Part shown: piece after piece, positions 44,340 through 56,600 of the stretch
Layout of the letters: each line of letters begins with the position of its first letter
Position numbering within the stretch: position 1 is the first letter of the stretch
Origin: Platerodrilus igneus
Lineage: Eukaryota > Arthropoda > Insecta > Coleoptera > Lycidae
Direction: 5' to 3'
NCBI GenBank assembly: GCA_036346225.1
Contig: JARFIW010001108.1
Location: 3,370,501 to 3,434,500, forward strand
Length of the DNA: 64,000 nucleotides
Program-made: the position numbers and the translations under genes
The notes under the pieces: model-generated
Database searches by the model: none
What the model was told of the DNA's origin: nothing
What the model saw: the letters and a program-made list of their open reading frames with translations, nothing else

Positions 44340-45651
44340 ACCACTGTGTACAATCACCTTTTAGTTTTAAAACTGCATCAATTTTCTTTGGCATTGTATC
44401 AACTAATGTTTTGCAGTATCCCGGTTGAAATTTATTCCAAATTTCCTGAATTCTATTTTTTAATTCTAAAATAGTGCAAACTGGTGTGGTTTGAAGTGTT
44501 TTTTTATCTGATGCCAAAGGGTTTCAATAGAGAAGAGATCAGGACTGCTTGAAGGTCATTGTAAAACAGGCACATTTATTTCTTGCAACCGTTCATTTAC
44601 ATTCCCAATGCTCCACCCGTAGGTACTACATTGGCCAGGAGGCAAGTTTTTTGTTGCCTGGAAATTTAGAATTTTGCCGAACCCTGGTCGTTCCAGGCAA
44701 GGTAGGGATCTTTAACGTGCGTGACAACACTCACACACGGGGCGTCCATTTAACCTCTCATCCGAACGAGTGCGTAATTTTTGTGAAAAATGCTCCCTAC
44801 CATTTTTCAAGCAGTCGGCCGTGTCGGGATTATTTCTTGCAACCACGGTGTAACTGTTGTATGGCAGGCTGCACATCCTGTTGAAATATAAATTTTTCCT
44901 TTGGCAGTTGAATTTCATTAATGGACGGCAACAATTCTTCTTGTAAAATTGTCTTGTATTTTGCAGCGTTGACAGTGCTGTCAGTAAAAAGCAGACGTCC
45001 AACTCTCTGTGATGACATACATCCCCACACCATCAGAAATGCCGGAAACTTACCCTTTCTTTTGAGACAGTCTCTGTGATATTCTTCCCCTGGCATTCGA
45101 ATAACTCTACTTCGTGAATCGCCAACGCATATCTGAAACTTTGATTCGCCACTCCAGATAACCGAGTTCCACTGACGACTAACCCAGTTTTGGTGCTCTT
45201 TTGCCCATAAATATCAGTTTTTGTTTTTGTGTATGGAGTGATTTTTCCTTAGCCTATAGTAAAATAATATAAGTTTCTAAGTTTTTACGATTGTAGAAAC
45301 TTTCCTTGTAGAAACCATATTCCCTTTTTTTCATTCTCCTCAAACAAGTATATTTTGATATTGGTCTGCCAATCGCATTTGCACGTTTTACAATTCATTA
45401 TCGGGAGGAAACTCCACGGTTTTCGTTAATAAGTGTCCGGAGAGTTCGCTCATCTCTTTTCGTAATCTTTGAAGTACACACAGTTTTAACTTCTGTCTAA
45501 ATATTTCCGGTCTTTTTAAATTGATTATGTTTCTTACTGTTCCTTGAGGAATACTTACATTTTTTGTAATTTTATGCCTAGAAAGTCCACTTTTATGAGC
45601 AGCAACAATAGAATTTCGCACATCGATAGACAACGACTTTCCGCAAACCAT
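44340..45651 (-). pseudogene. Tc1 transposase, broken
   Basis: ATG 45651 starts a helix-turn-helix DNA-binding domain (VRNSIVAAHKSGLSRHKITK, then PQGTVRNIINL). Shifts follow, then the catalytic domain: NSVIWSGESKFQIC (the first Asp, normally in WSDES, is Gly here), FLMVWGCMSSQRVG, STVNAAKYKTILQEELLP and FIFQQDVQPAIQQL with the second Asp (QQD; normally QQDNAPxH). The SINE separates this from the C-terminal part near 44340-44570 (a MPKKIDAVLKLKGDC-like ending). Point losses of the first Asp and frameshifts make it inactive. Confidence 0.85.
44576..44844 (-). mobile_element. 5'-truncated tRNA-derived SINE with 15-bp target duplication
   Basis: The insert is 44591-44829, in reverse orientation, and matches the body of the tandem SINE units at 22991-24058 from just after the B box to the GGAATGTAAATGAAC tail. 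It is flanked by perfect direct repeats TTATTTCTTGCAACC (44576-44590 and 44830-44844). The target lies in the Tc1 transposase. It defines the true 3' end of the SINE family. Confidence 0.92.
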
Positions 45652-46003
45652 TTTGACAAGTTAATAACCACGTAATGACTTATATAACTCAACTAATGCT
45701 AGAATGTGTTTCTTTAAGACACTCTTGATAAAATATTTGTCTGAAGAAATATGAGATTTTGCTGTGTAAATAAATATTTGTTTGTTGATAGTCCAATTAA
45801 TATACGCCAGCTATAACTTTGTTTTTCTTATATTTTGCAACTAATGTAGTTAATGCAAGTATTAGATATTATGGATTAATTGTTTAAAACACATGGAATC
45901 AATTAAGCTTAATTGCCTCTGCTAAAATAATGAACATCAAATACATTCTAATTTGGAGGAATAACATTATATCGCATATTTCTTTTAGTCCAATACATAT
46001 GTG

Positions 46004-47269
46004 ATCGGGCTTGTATTACCAATAGGTCTTATTTGCTTCTGGTTTTATAAATTTATCACATTTTACTTTACGTTTCTCTAAAACACCGTACAAACGCTCA
46101 TTAAATTTTGTCATATAATAGGACTGTGTGAAATAGAATCCTTCTCCCAAATACAACTCCATCATGGTGTAACTGAATAACGGTTTACAACCATCTGATG
46201 TTTCCAGATTCACAAACAAACACAAACAAAATTCAACGTATACTTAACCTCCAATGACATTAAACAATTGTAACATCCATACAAATATATTGTTGTAAAA
46301 AACCTAATTTCTTAACATCAAACTGGCAAGGGACTAATAAAGAAAAAACAATAAACCAAATCCATCAAAAATACTATCGCTCCAATTTTCCCGTTTTCCA
46401 TGTTGAATTACATGAAATGCTAAATCCCATATCTGGAAATGCCTTTAATAACAATACATAAAAAGCAGTTAAATACCAATTATTACGTTTATCATTGCAG
46501 AGTCTATTCAAAATACTACATTTTCATTCCATGTTTCACACTAAATTCCACCAATGAAGCTTACATTTATAACCGATACACTTTTATTTCTAAATATTTC
46601 CAATTCATCCAAACAACCTTCCTTCAAGTAAATATCGTGCTTAAGTTTAACCAACACTAGTTCCGCCACTAAGTCATCGTTGAACAAACTAATTACTTTT
46701 ACGTTTGATTAATTTTCAACTATGTAAATATAAACACACTTATGCTTAAAATTCACATGTACACAATTATAAATTTCAGGCCTAAGAGTTTTCACTTTAG
46801 TTACGGTTTAGTACATCTATTAAAAAGTCGAGGATGTTCGGAAAACACCAGCTTTCTAAGTTTTGCTCTTTCAAACTAAAGCTCCCATAACACAACCATG
46901 ACCCTCTTATTCTTGGGTAAACTTTTTCATACGACGCACACGAGTTTTCATAATCTCTGGCACGGATATAATTCCTTAGCTTATCTGCAAACAAAGTTAT
47001 ATAAAAACTGCAGCAGTCTTTACTATTCTCTTTCGGAGAAATCCACGTTACGTCTTGAATCTGTGTTTCGTCAATTAACATTTAACATGTTCTGTTTACC
47101 AACTCTAACAATGCTGTCCTCTCGCTTTATTAATTGCTTGCGTTACTACAATTTGATTTTTCTAATTACCTCATCATCAATAGATCTTCAGTCCCAGAAC
47201 TGGTTGGACGTGTATTTCCATTGTTTCCTATTCTGAGCTAACTTACATATTTCCCTGAAATTCTAACAA
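46004..47269. other. Unassigned AT-rich stretch with short reverse frames
   Basis: Two reverse open frames, 46016-46225 (69 codons, with LYLGEGFYFTQSYYMTKFNE) and 46797-47081 (94 codons), have no family resemblance I can support. No repeat structure was noticed. Confidence 0.3.
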
Positions 47270-47890
47270 CTTACATCTTTCACTATCTGTGTGCAATAGT
47301 TTAATCTTGGTCTATTTCTACCTCTCTTTTCCTTTCTCTGCTTCTATTATATTACGCACTATTCCTTCATGACTTAATATGTGTCCCATCATCCTATCTC
47401 TCCTATTCTTTACTGGTCGATTCCCCCATTGTCCGAGTTTCACAACCGTACAGTGCTGTGCTCCACACATATGTTTTCAGCAATCTTTTCCTTGTTTTTA
47501 TGTTTGTTGTCTTTAAACATAGTAGTTGCTTTTTTTGTTCAGAGCAGCACGGCCTTGCGCTAATTTTCTATTTATATTTTTTGTATTCTACCCATTTTGT
47601 GTTATTTGACTTCCTAGATAGCAGATATCTGTAACCTTTTGTAAGTTCCCGTTTTCTTCTTGAATTCTTGTTTTCTACTTATTTACCCCTCCTTTAGATA
47701 CTAGTATTTCAGTTTTATTTTTGTTAATTTTCATACCATATCTCTCTGTTAGAACTGTTTCCAATTTATTAAGCGCTGCTTCTGACTCTTCCATGCTAGA
47801 TGCTAATACCGCTAGAGCATCTGCAAATCTGAGCATATCAATCGTTTGTTCCTGTATAGTAATTCCAAATGCCTTTCATTGCCAGTTCGG
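47270..47890 (-). pseudogene. Non-LTR retrotransposon reverse transcriptase remnant
   Basis: On the reverse strand near 47835-47860 a DMLRFADA motif matches the catalytic FADD box with the second Asp lost. It is followed by LAVLASSMEESEAAL, LETVLTERYGMKINKNKTEI and, in other frames, a CYLGSQIT segment and MMGHILSHEG. This order (catalytic box, thumb, C-terminal) fits a LINE of the same broad type as the one at 60-63 kb. The frames are broken and the endonuclease is absent. Confidence 0.75.
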
Positions 47891-48039
47891 CAAACAAATT
47901 TTCTCTACTTCTTCTGGTTCAATTTCTTCTCCTATATTCATAAATTTTTTGCGGATTTTCATATTTATACACATCAATTTCTAGTGGTTTGTCTAGCTCT
48001 AAAAATCCTGCCTACCTCGGTTCTCTCCACTCGGTCCTG

Positions 48040-49042
48040 GTTGTCCTTACATCACTTGTGCATACGTTCTCCTAGTCGCTTCTTGTCCATCTGCCCTTCC
48101 TGTATTACTCACACTCGTAGATGTTTTGTTCATTTCCGGCGAGCTATTTTGCCTTTGAACTCCCAATATAAAAGTAGTACTGCTACTGCTCCTATAAAAC
48201 TACCTCTTTGTCCCCATTGATTTCTAAAATTCAGATTATAATTTATACCTCTCTGATTGTTGATGTTTTACCTCCTGTTATCAAATCTTACTAGGTTTAC
48301 ATTCCGCTCTCTACTTTGCCTAGGTCTCCCTGAACTTACATCATCATACCTTTGCAGGTACTCCAAAAATGTCTCCCTGTCAACTATGTTTTGTAATACA
48401 ACATGTTGCCTAACATCAATTTCGAAATAAGGCTTTCACCACGTTTATTTAGCTTGTTCATCTTTCAAATTGCAAACTAAAGTCCTAATATTGTTTATAA
48501 AAATTTGCGAGTTCACCAGATTATCTCCATTGAATTCCATTTGTTGTTCTAAAGGCATATTCCCTGTAAAAATTCTTGCATTATCCCCCGCTAAAGCAGT
48601 AATATTTTGTTTTATCCCCGTGACTTCTCTTTCAAACCTTCCTAACTGATCTCTACACGAATCACTCACCTCTGTCATTTTTCCATTTATCTCCTCCTCA
48701 GAGAAAATCCTAACTTCCGTTTTTAATTGCTCTATTTTCTGCCTAATGCCTGTTGTATTTCTTTCATTCCTCTCTACTCTCATTTCAACCTCCCCTATTT
48801 TTAAAGTCCGTAAATTCTTAAGTCGATTTGTCTATTTTATCGCTTATTTGATCAAACTTCCTGTTCGACTCTGCACTCATCTACTCCAACTTCCGGTTCG
48901 ATTCTGCACTCATCTGCTCAAACTTCCGGTTCGATTTCTCCCTGCCTAGTCGCATTTCCTCTAACATCTTCATCATCTACTCATATTCTTGTTCTCCCGA
49001 TTCTCTCCTTAATTGATCCCTACTACCTCCAGCCTCCTCCAT
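48040..49042 (-). pseudogene. gag: Gypsy-type gag with repeated coiled-coil segment
   Basis: From ATG 49042 on the reverse strand the frame (with in-frame stops) encodes MSAESNRKFEQ-type units repeated three times, reflecting tandem 30-bp DNA units at about 48850-48935. A long helical open part follows at 48783-48445 (EQLKTEVRIFSEEEINGKMT), ending in a capsid-like QQMEFNGDNLVNSQIFINNI. A Trp/Arg-rich C-terminal region lies down to about 48040. It is preceded by a PBS-like leader (49261-49290) and an LTR-like repeat, as expected for a gypsy element's 5' end. Confidence 0.65.
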
Positions 49043-49254
49043 TTCTTATGCCGGTTTCTCAAACAAAGCGCTATCGTCACTTCCGATCTCCACTCCTTCA
49101 CTTCTGAACCACTCCTTTCATAACATTTGTTCACACCACAACTCTCATAAACCCACTAATTCCAACACAACTTAAAATTTTAAAAATTATTTACAAGACA
49201 ATTAACCCTTTAATCTCTGGTTGCCAGTTTCTTGAAATAATCTTTTCCTTATTT

Positions 49255-50600
49255 GAAATCGCGTCCCTCACGTTTGGGCCGCCATAATATTGTGAAGTTT
49301 ACCTTGGCTGCTCCGGTTTCCCACTAAAATTCGAGCCCCTCCATTGGGAAACCATAATATTGTGAAGTCGTGGCTCTATTTACTCGAGCACCACCTTTGG
49401 GAAGCGATAATTTTTGTGAAGTTCCTCTGGTTGATCGTATGATTACACTAAAATTCGAGCCTTCCCACCCTACTTTGTGAGTTATAAATTTTGGAGTTTA
49501 CCTCGGCTGCTCCGGTCTCTCACTCAAATTCTTATGAATCTTTCAAAGAAGTTTACTTGCACTGCTGAAAATCAAAACTTCACCTAACTACCACCAAGCT
49601 GTAAGCTGAAAAATATTTCTCTACAATCCTATTAAAAAAACGCAACTACCAAAATACATCACACTCTATTTTCTCAAAAATTAAAAATTACTACTTTCAA
49701 AGTTTTGTCCATTACAACAGTTTACATACATAAAATTACATATCTTTGTGAAGAAAAAAATTCATTTTATAAAATGCGGTCGGATCAAATATTTTTCATT
49801 ATACATATACCCTATTTAAAGTAAGTGGGCTAACCTCATACCTGACATTAAACCCCTGTCTTAATATAAGCTCATAGTAAAACACTTTAAACCAGTGTGC
49901 AAAAATTACAGCACCGCAATAACAAAAGTTCCCTTTATTTTGTACATAACAGCCTTCTCCACATAAACATATTTTTATTTAACTATAAAGTTCGATAAAT
50001 TTTTAAGTCCATAGAATTCGTAAAATAATTACTCAAAAAGCACAGTGTCAAAAAAACGTCAAATAACTCAACAATGTTTTTAAAAAAATCACTTACCTGG
50101 TAACCACTACACAGCCTGCATTTGCAATCCAGCCCTCCATGATGTTGCCGTCTATATTGACTCTGAACTATGCAGCTATCCAAATCTCACCAACTACCAT
50201 TGATAGTGTATCCAAACTTTTCCTATTCCTTTAATATTTAATGTACCATCAGCAAATCACTCCTCGATGCATTCACAATTGCAAATTTAACTTAGGACGC
50301 TTTGCAATTCCCAATAACCAAAATAACTGTAGTATGTACTTAATGACTTAGAGAAGCTTCGTTTTAATTTGTATATGTACTTCAAGATTTTTCAAACTAC
50401 AAATCTTACAGCACACCTACTTGTGTAGAATAAACACTTTTAAAACGCGCTGAATAATATTTATTACTATTAGAATTAACGTCGATGACGAGTGAAGAAA
50501 AGAAGAGAGCTTCTCACTCCCTTACATCTGGTTATATAAATCAAAAACACCCCCCTGTTGTTTAAGTTTCTCACAATTCCACTACACATAAACAAACTTT
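49255..50600 (-). mobile_element. Family A LTR-like repeat, reverse copy 8, as 5' LTR of the gag element
   Basis: Reverse-strand landmarks: TATATAA (50532-50538), a perfect splice donor CCAG|GTAAGT (50090-50100), then TTCACAATATTATGGCGGCC at its inner edge (49270-49290). The last looks like an LTR end with a primer-binding-site-like GGCGGCCCAAACGTGAGG. The gag start at 49042 follows about 220 bp later. The outer (5') boundary is uncertain. This copy is the main support for family A being LTRs. Confidence 0.55.
49258..49505. repeat. Tandem degenerate PBS-like blocks
   Basis: About four units of 60-70 bp, each with a CCC...TTGGG core followed by a CATAATATTGTGAAGT-like sequence, at about 49266, 49335, 49397 and 49460. 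Similar blocks occur at the inner edges of the reverse copies at 25.5, 29.7 and 51.6 kb. Confidence 0.65.
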
Positions 50601-51134
50601 CTTGGTATCCTCGTAACCGTTGGCAAACTTCTCAAATCACATACTCCTAACCGATACAAAATTCTACATAATTTTACAAATAAACATCTACGGTCTTCAC
50701 ACTCCTGGAATTTTAACGCTTGTACACAACAAAATATCACGAAAATCGTTTCTACCCGTGCAACGGTTGGTTCGCTTCGTTGAAACTAGCCTCAACTGAA
50801 AATCACTTCCTATAAGATTCACCCCCACATGTAAAACAAACCTAGCCTTTTCTCCCTTTGTCTCATATACGACCATTTTCTCTCTCATGCTTCGTTATAC
50901 GAATCCCACTCAGATATGTACTCTCTCTAAATCTTAGACTGTCGTGCGTCTTTCTTCTAGCTGTAACGTACAATTACATTTCTTAATTTCTCTCCCTATT
51001 TAAAATAGAGATCTTGTACAAACATCTTCCACCTCTCTCTTGCTTATAGCTTCTAAGCTATCCTTGTTTCTTCGTTGGTTACTAAATCTAAATGATACCT
51101 GACATTTGCATCTTCCTCCTTTATATGCTGTGTG

Positions 51135-51465
51135 TGATAAATACTATCGTATTACAGTGAATAAGATGAAATAATGACTTAGACCTTTATGCAAAGCCCA
51201 AATGATCATTTCAAATCGAGCTAGTAATTGAAAGATGGACAATATAAGGTCTTGGACAGGACTTGAACCTCTATCCCGTATCTCGGCGGCGTAATTGGTA
51301 AACGCATGTTACCGGCAAAACTAGGATACAGGTTCAAGTCCTGTCCAAGACCTTATATTTTCCATCTTTCAATTACTAGCTCGATTTGAAATAATCATTT
51401 GGGCTTTGCATAAAAGTCTAAGTTATTATTTCATCTTACTCACTGTAATACGATAGTATTTATCA
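51135..51465. repeat. Foldback: two 136-bp inverted arms around a tRNA-like loop
   Basis: Left arm 51135-51270 and right arm 51330-51465 are nearly perfect inverted copies (outer TGATAAATACTATCG, inner GACAGGACTTGAACCT). The 59-bp loop starts CTATCCCGTATCTCGGCGGC and contains a tRNA-like A box region (GGCGTAATTGGTAAACGC). With the right arm's GGTTCAAGTCC as B box, it forms a complete Pol III type promoter; the left arm holds only the B box in opposite orientation. It looks like two tRNA-derived SINE heads in inverted orientation, or a foldback element. Confidence 0.85.
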
Positions 51466-51489
51466 ACTTACCTTGTGTAATTAACTACC

Positions 51490-51493
<4 letters not shown>

Positions 51494-51530
<37 letters not shown>
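51494..51530. repeat. (TA)n microsatellite
   Basis: About 36 bp of TA at the inner edge of reverse family A copy 7. Confidence 0.9.
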
Positions 51531-51531
<1 letters not shown>

Positions 51532-53670
51532 CTGCGAAATTTAAAAGGCCCACGATTGGGTGCCATTAATTCTTGCGAATGCTCCTCTATTGTTTTTTTC
51601 AAGCCCCACGATAGGGTGACCATAATTGCTGCAAAGTTCAAGCTCCTATAAATGCAAAGATACGACAAACCTTCGAAGCTGCTTATATACCTACGAAAAC
51701 TTACACTAACTCTGCTTCGCAACGAAGTATGCCACGGCTGCTCAGCTGTTTTTCTGAAAAATCAAATTAATTGCCAAAAAAATTCTGCTACGGTAAAAAC
51801 GTTTAAGTTTATTAACATATTCATAAGAAAAGACATGCCAAAATCAATATAAAACCCTACATTTACTCATTAATTACACATTACGTACAACCTATTTGTT
51901 AAAATAACACATTTCACAATACATTTAGAAATCAATAATTACCATATATTTACAATTATCCTATCTAAAAAAAAAGTAACAGGGTTTTCCCACAGTCTCT
52001 ACTTTACTTCCGGCTTAGTACGAGCTCATAATAATTCTTAAACCTTAGTGCAAATATAACACATGAATCCTTCAAAAGTACCCTTTTACCTTGTACTTAA
52101 AAAAATTATTAATATCCTAAATTTTCACATAAAAATACAGTGCAATAATACAACAGCAAAAGTTCAATTCAGAACTCTTCCCAAATTTATCTTATTAGTT
52201 CATAACAGTATATCCACAAAGCACAAAACACCTGTATATACACATATGCAAACAAAACAACAGTTAGCTGGATTCTATCGCAGCTCCGAGGACTGACATC
52301 ATACCATCAACCACTGCTGCCTATAGTAACATCCAATCTGTATGGCGATTACAACGACTGCTAGCGGTAACCATACCACCAAAGAGTTATCTCGTTTCCG
52401 CATCCAAAACCTCTACTATAAGGCGTAGTAATCAACCAGTGCAAATGAAAATGTAACAGTTGTACTTACAGAACTTTAATACTTGGAGCCGTTAGCTGGT
52501 TGTCAACTACTAGTGTAAGCCTACAGAGACGTACAATAGATAGAAATTTAGAGAGCCTCACCACCATTCATTAGGACTTATATATTCTTCGTTTATCTCT
52601 TTAAAGCTTGTTAACACCGTCAATACCAACATTCAATTCTCGAAACTTTCAACGGTTAGATATTTCCACAAGTTCTAGAAACAACTTCAACGGCCAAGGA
52701 ATCTTAGAAATTTTCCCTCACACCATAAGCTAAAGCATATATTTCTGCGTATTTTACTCCCAACAAAATCTATTTGCCCCGAAAACTTAAGTTTACGCTC
52801 GCAACGCACGTACTATAAACATTTCTTTGAAAATCTCTGTCCTACTGGCAAAAGTTAACGTTTAAAGCATGCCCTTAACAATACTCGTTATCTTTGTCTT
52901 GCTTCAATACATACGCGATAAATCACCTGCCTACCTTGTCTGTTATCCTCGTTGTTCCTGACCGTTATAGTTTTACTTCTGTTTATCTCACTCATACCCA
53001 CTTTATGACACAATCGCTTTTTGTTTACTGGTTTGCAAGTTCTATTGTAACGGACAAATTCACCCTCTCTTCTTAAGTTTAAACTATGCCTATGTTAACA
53101 CGTGATATTTCTATCTACTTCTACGCATTCAAACAACTGACCCCTCTTTGTTTCTCTATTGGCAAAGTAATATTTGTAACCGCCTAAACCCCAAAAACTA
53201 TAAATTCATTTTTAATTAACAGCCGCCTGACCACCCTACTAAGAATTCGCTTGTTATTTGTGTCGTCTTATCTTTAACGATACTCAAAAAGCTTCGTTTG
53301 AATATAACTGCCTCCTTTACTACAACGTTTTAAAAATGCTCAAGCTCTTTTTAAAAAATATACATCTGTCTTTTGCTACAATTCAACTTTAAAGTTTATC
53401 TTGGTTTATAATATGAAATTTACAATGCTTTATACTTTTTAAATACGACAGTAAAAATATGTTTATGATATAACACACACTATTAATATTTACAGTTAAA
53501 GTATAATGCTAACTGACTTTTAGCTTACTGAAATTATTTAGTTCAATTATTGATTTTCACTCTAAAGAAAAGTGTCTAACCTTGTTATTTGTATTTTATA
53601 CACAGAATCCTAAAATAATTACCCAATTAAATACTAATGTTGTTTTAAACACCAAATGTCACAGAAATAT
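51531..53670 (-). mobile_element. Family A LTR-like repeat, reverse copy 7
   Basis: Left edge has two PBS-like blocks (GGCCCACGATTGGGTGCCAT at 51549, CCCCACGATAGGGTGACCAT at 51604). The reverse-strand TATA element ATATATAAG lies near 52577, and at about 52270 the block that is CCAG|GT elsewhere reads CCAG|CT, so the donor is lost. The right edge on the reverse strand, CTGTGACATTTGGTGTTTAA, matches the 5' end of copy 5. Confidence 0.6.
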
Positions 53671-56600
53671 ATATGTTAAAAATTAATGGTGATATCCCTG
53701 TCTCACACCTTTCCTAACATTTACTTTCTCTACGTTCATGTTCTAATTCTATTACCGTTGTTTGCTTTTTGTATAAGCTATATACTATTCGTTCAACCTT
53801 ATAACTCATTCCAATCTAATTACCTGTTCGCAAATAACCAATTCATAGTTTTCGTCCACTGTCTAATACCAGTTCTTTTACTCCCACTATTTGCGAGTAT
53901 GTCATTGAATTGCGGTTTAAATATTGAGTTTGTGTGGAGTCTGTGATGAATGCGTGAGTAATTGTATCGTGTGTATTTTAAACTCTGAAAATTAATACAT
54001 TGAAAACATGTTACAGTGTATTTATTTTATATTTCTTCTGAGACTATGTGCAGCATAGTAGCTTTAGAAGTTAGTATTTGTATTGTTAGCGATTAGCTGG
54101 AAATAAATTATGAGAGCTTTTAATATTTTATTATAGCTATAACCCGTCGGATTGGTCATAATAATAAAATGAAGCTTTTGGGATCATACATATGAATCAA
54201 ACAAATATATGAATTTGATAGATTCAATCGCTGAAAGGTTTAGGTAATTTTATTAAAATGTACTACCCGACAGCCTTAATCAGGGTCCTTCAGTTGATTT
54301 CAAACCAAAAATCAATCAACACTAAAATAATAATCATGGTTGGCGGGGATTTGCAAAGAGAGAAGAATTAATGACCAATTTCGCAGTATTTGTAGTATGA
54401 CTTTTATCAAAAAAACCAATGCAGGTCTAAGAATCATAAACATGGTTCAACTATATATTCCACCGTAAAGCTCATGTAACGCGTTAAAAAGCGCTTCACC
54501 ACAAAGTTTAGAGGATTTTTGTATAATTAGTTATGTTATTACGCGTAATTATATAATTAATTAGAAAAATAGGCTTATGGGAATTATCCTTAGGATTTCT
54601 TGGTAATGGCTTTTATCTTGTGATTTTTTAGTAAGAACGGTTCTCACGGGTCGTGAAACGGACATGGCGTTTTCTGACCAATCAGAACGCGCAACGTACA
54701 AGCAGTGGTGAGTTTTAAGTTGGTGGAAGCGCGGACATGATGGAATTCTGGACGTGATCACCTATGTTGCACGACGTGTACGGGAAGTGCATTATAGACC
54801 GGACCTTGTGATGATGCGAACCGGTGAATTCCTTATCTATCTCTATATAGCATCTTTCTCTTGTTTCTGTTTAAAACTTTTAGGAAAGAAAAGAAGCCGC
54901 AAACCGCGTGACAGGGACCTTAAGTTACACGATAAACTGCAACCGTGTGCAACAATCAAGATAACAATAACTATTTGGTGCACAGTTTGCCAATATGCGT
55001 TGAACTAGAAGGTAAGCAGAGTTAACAGTTAATCTACATTGTTAATTTGAATCGTAAATTATATTACTTCATTTGTAAATTTCGTGTAATATAGTGCGTT
55101 CTCTGTTCAGGCAAACGATTAACTAAACTCTACTTTTACCTTAATTATAACAACCGAAATTCGGAAAACGTTAACAAATGTCGCCATTCAAGCAGTCGCT
55201 TTATGTATTAACTGCATATTATTTTTCCTTATACCGGTAAATGTCGACATTTTGTACGTGCCGATGATGAACAAAACTATTTTTATGACGTTACTTTTTA
55301 ATAATAATTTTTTACGATTTATTATGACACATGTCAAAATAGGAGAACGTTTAAGTAACATCACATGTCGAATAACAAACAAACATTGGATTCTTAATTA
55401 CAAAAAAGGTAAATCGATAATAAACACACAACAATTTTATTGCACACTAAGAAAACATCTAAATGTGAAAAGATGCTACGTATGCGGTTCCCATAAAAAC
55501 GTATGTTATAAATAGATCGATGTTGTCCGTTCCGACCATCAAGAACGTGCTGACAATATCATACTGCAACTGCAATACACACTACAGAAAAGTATGTGAC
55601 TTCTACGTCGTTAATGGAACAATAACCTTGTACTTAAGCAAAAATTAAATATGTTACACTTTAGGAACGGAATTTTGATCACGGTTAGCATGCATTACAA
55701 GAGAGAAATGCTACATGATGATCAGAAAAAAGTGAGTTAAGGAAAGTTGAAGTAAAATTCAGAGGTTAAGTGAAGTTGAAAGTAGGACAACTTCAAGGTA
55801 TACACATAGAGAGCTCCGTAGAGAGTAAACACGCCAACTTGTTTTTTTAAACTACGCTTGCAAGTACAGCTTTGTTTCAATCACGTGTCCGTGGCTTTAG
55901 CGCCGGGACCACCGGGTAAAAAGGTTAGAACCTTGGAGTTCACCCCATAAATGCTTTGGATTTCGTTTCGTGTCAAGGAAGCTGTTGTTAGAATAAAAAT
56001 AATAAAAGGCCTGTGTTTCTGGACATCCTTAAATTTTTATAGGTAAAGTGTAAAGTAACCTGTGAGTAAATAATTCTTCGATTCAAACGGTATAGAAATA
56101 TGTTAATGTTAAATTGGGATGCGAATTGTAGACGGTATCTTTTCATTCAAAGGAATTAGGAATAATGACAACACAATTATTTTGTTTGATTGATTGAATA
56201 GTAATGGACTAAAGTGCCTAGAACTATAGCTTGTTTAGTTTTAAGTATGCAAGGGTAGAAAAGTGAAATTAGAACATTTTTGTAATTATAAATTAGGCTG
56301 TGCGTGATAGTTTCTAAGATAAGTATTATATGTAGTGTAGTGCAGAAAACAAATGAACAAGTTAATATTTTTATAGGGCTATGGAATGCGGATATTAAAC
56401 GTTGTATTGGCAAAAATGTATATTTATTGTTGACATTTGTAGAAATGGGATTCAAATGTAACTACCAATATTGGTAGGATCGGAAAAATCGTAACACCTG
56501 GTCAGTTTGATGTTAATAAATTGGGATTTTTATTAGGAATTGCAATTATGTAATGTCAATAGAAGTTACATTTAGATTGAAGTTTACTTGGGCTCATTAA

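Larger units (their letters stand above)
44094..46003 (-). mobile_element. Tc1-type DNA transposon, split by a SINE
   Basis: Ends are inverted: CATATGAATTGGACC (44100 on) against the reverse complement of the right end, CATATGTATTGGACT (46001 back), matching at 22 of 26 positions. The left outer bases CAGT (44094-44097) are the usual Tc1 terminal tetranucleotide. The transposase is on the reverse strand between them and is interrupted at 44591-44829 by a SINE. The element is about 1.7 kb without the insertion, the normal Tc1 size. Confidence 0.85.

Noticed and set aside
54754..55008. 84-codon forward frame as a host gene exon
   Set aside because: It begins with GTG, stops before the possible donor and shows no family resemblance; the surrounding block is shared with another locus and looks repetitive.
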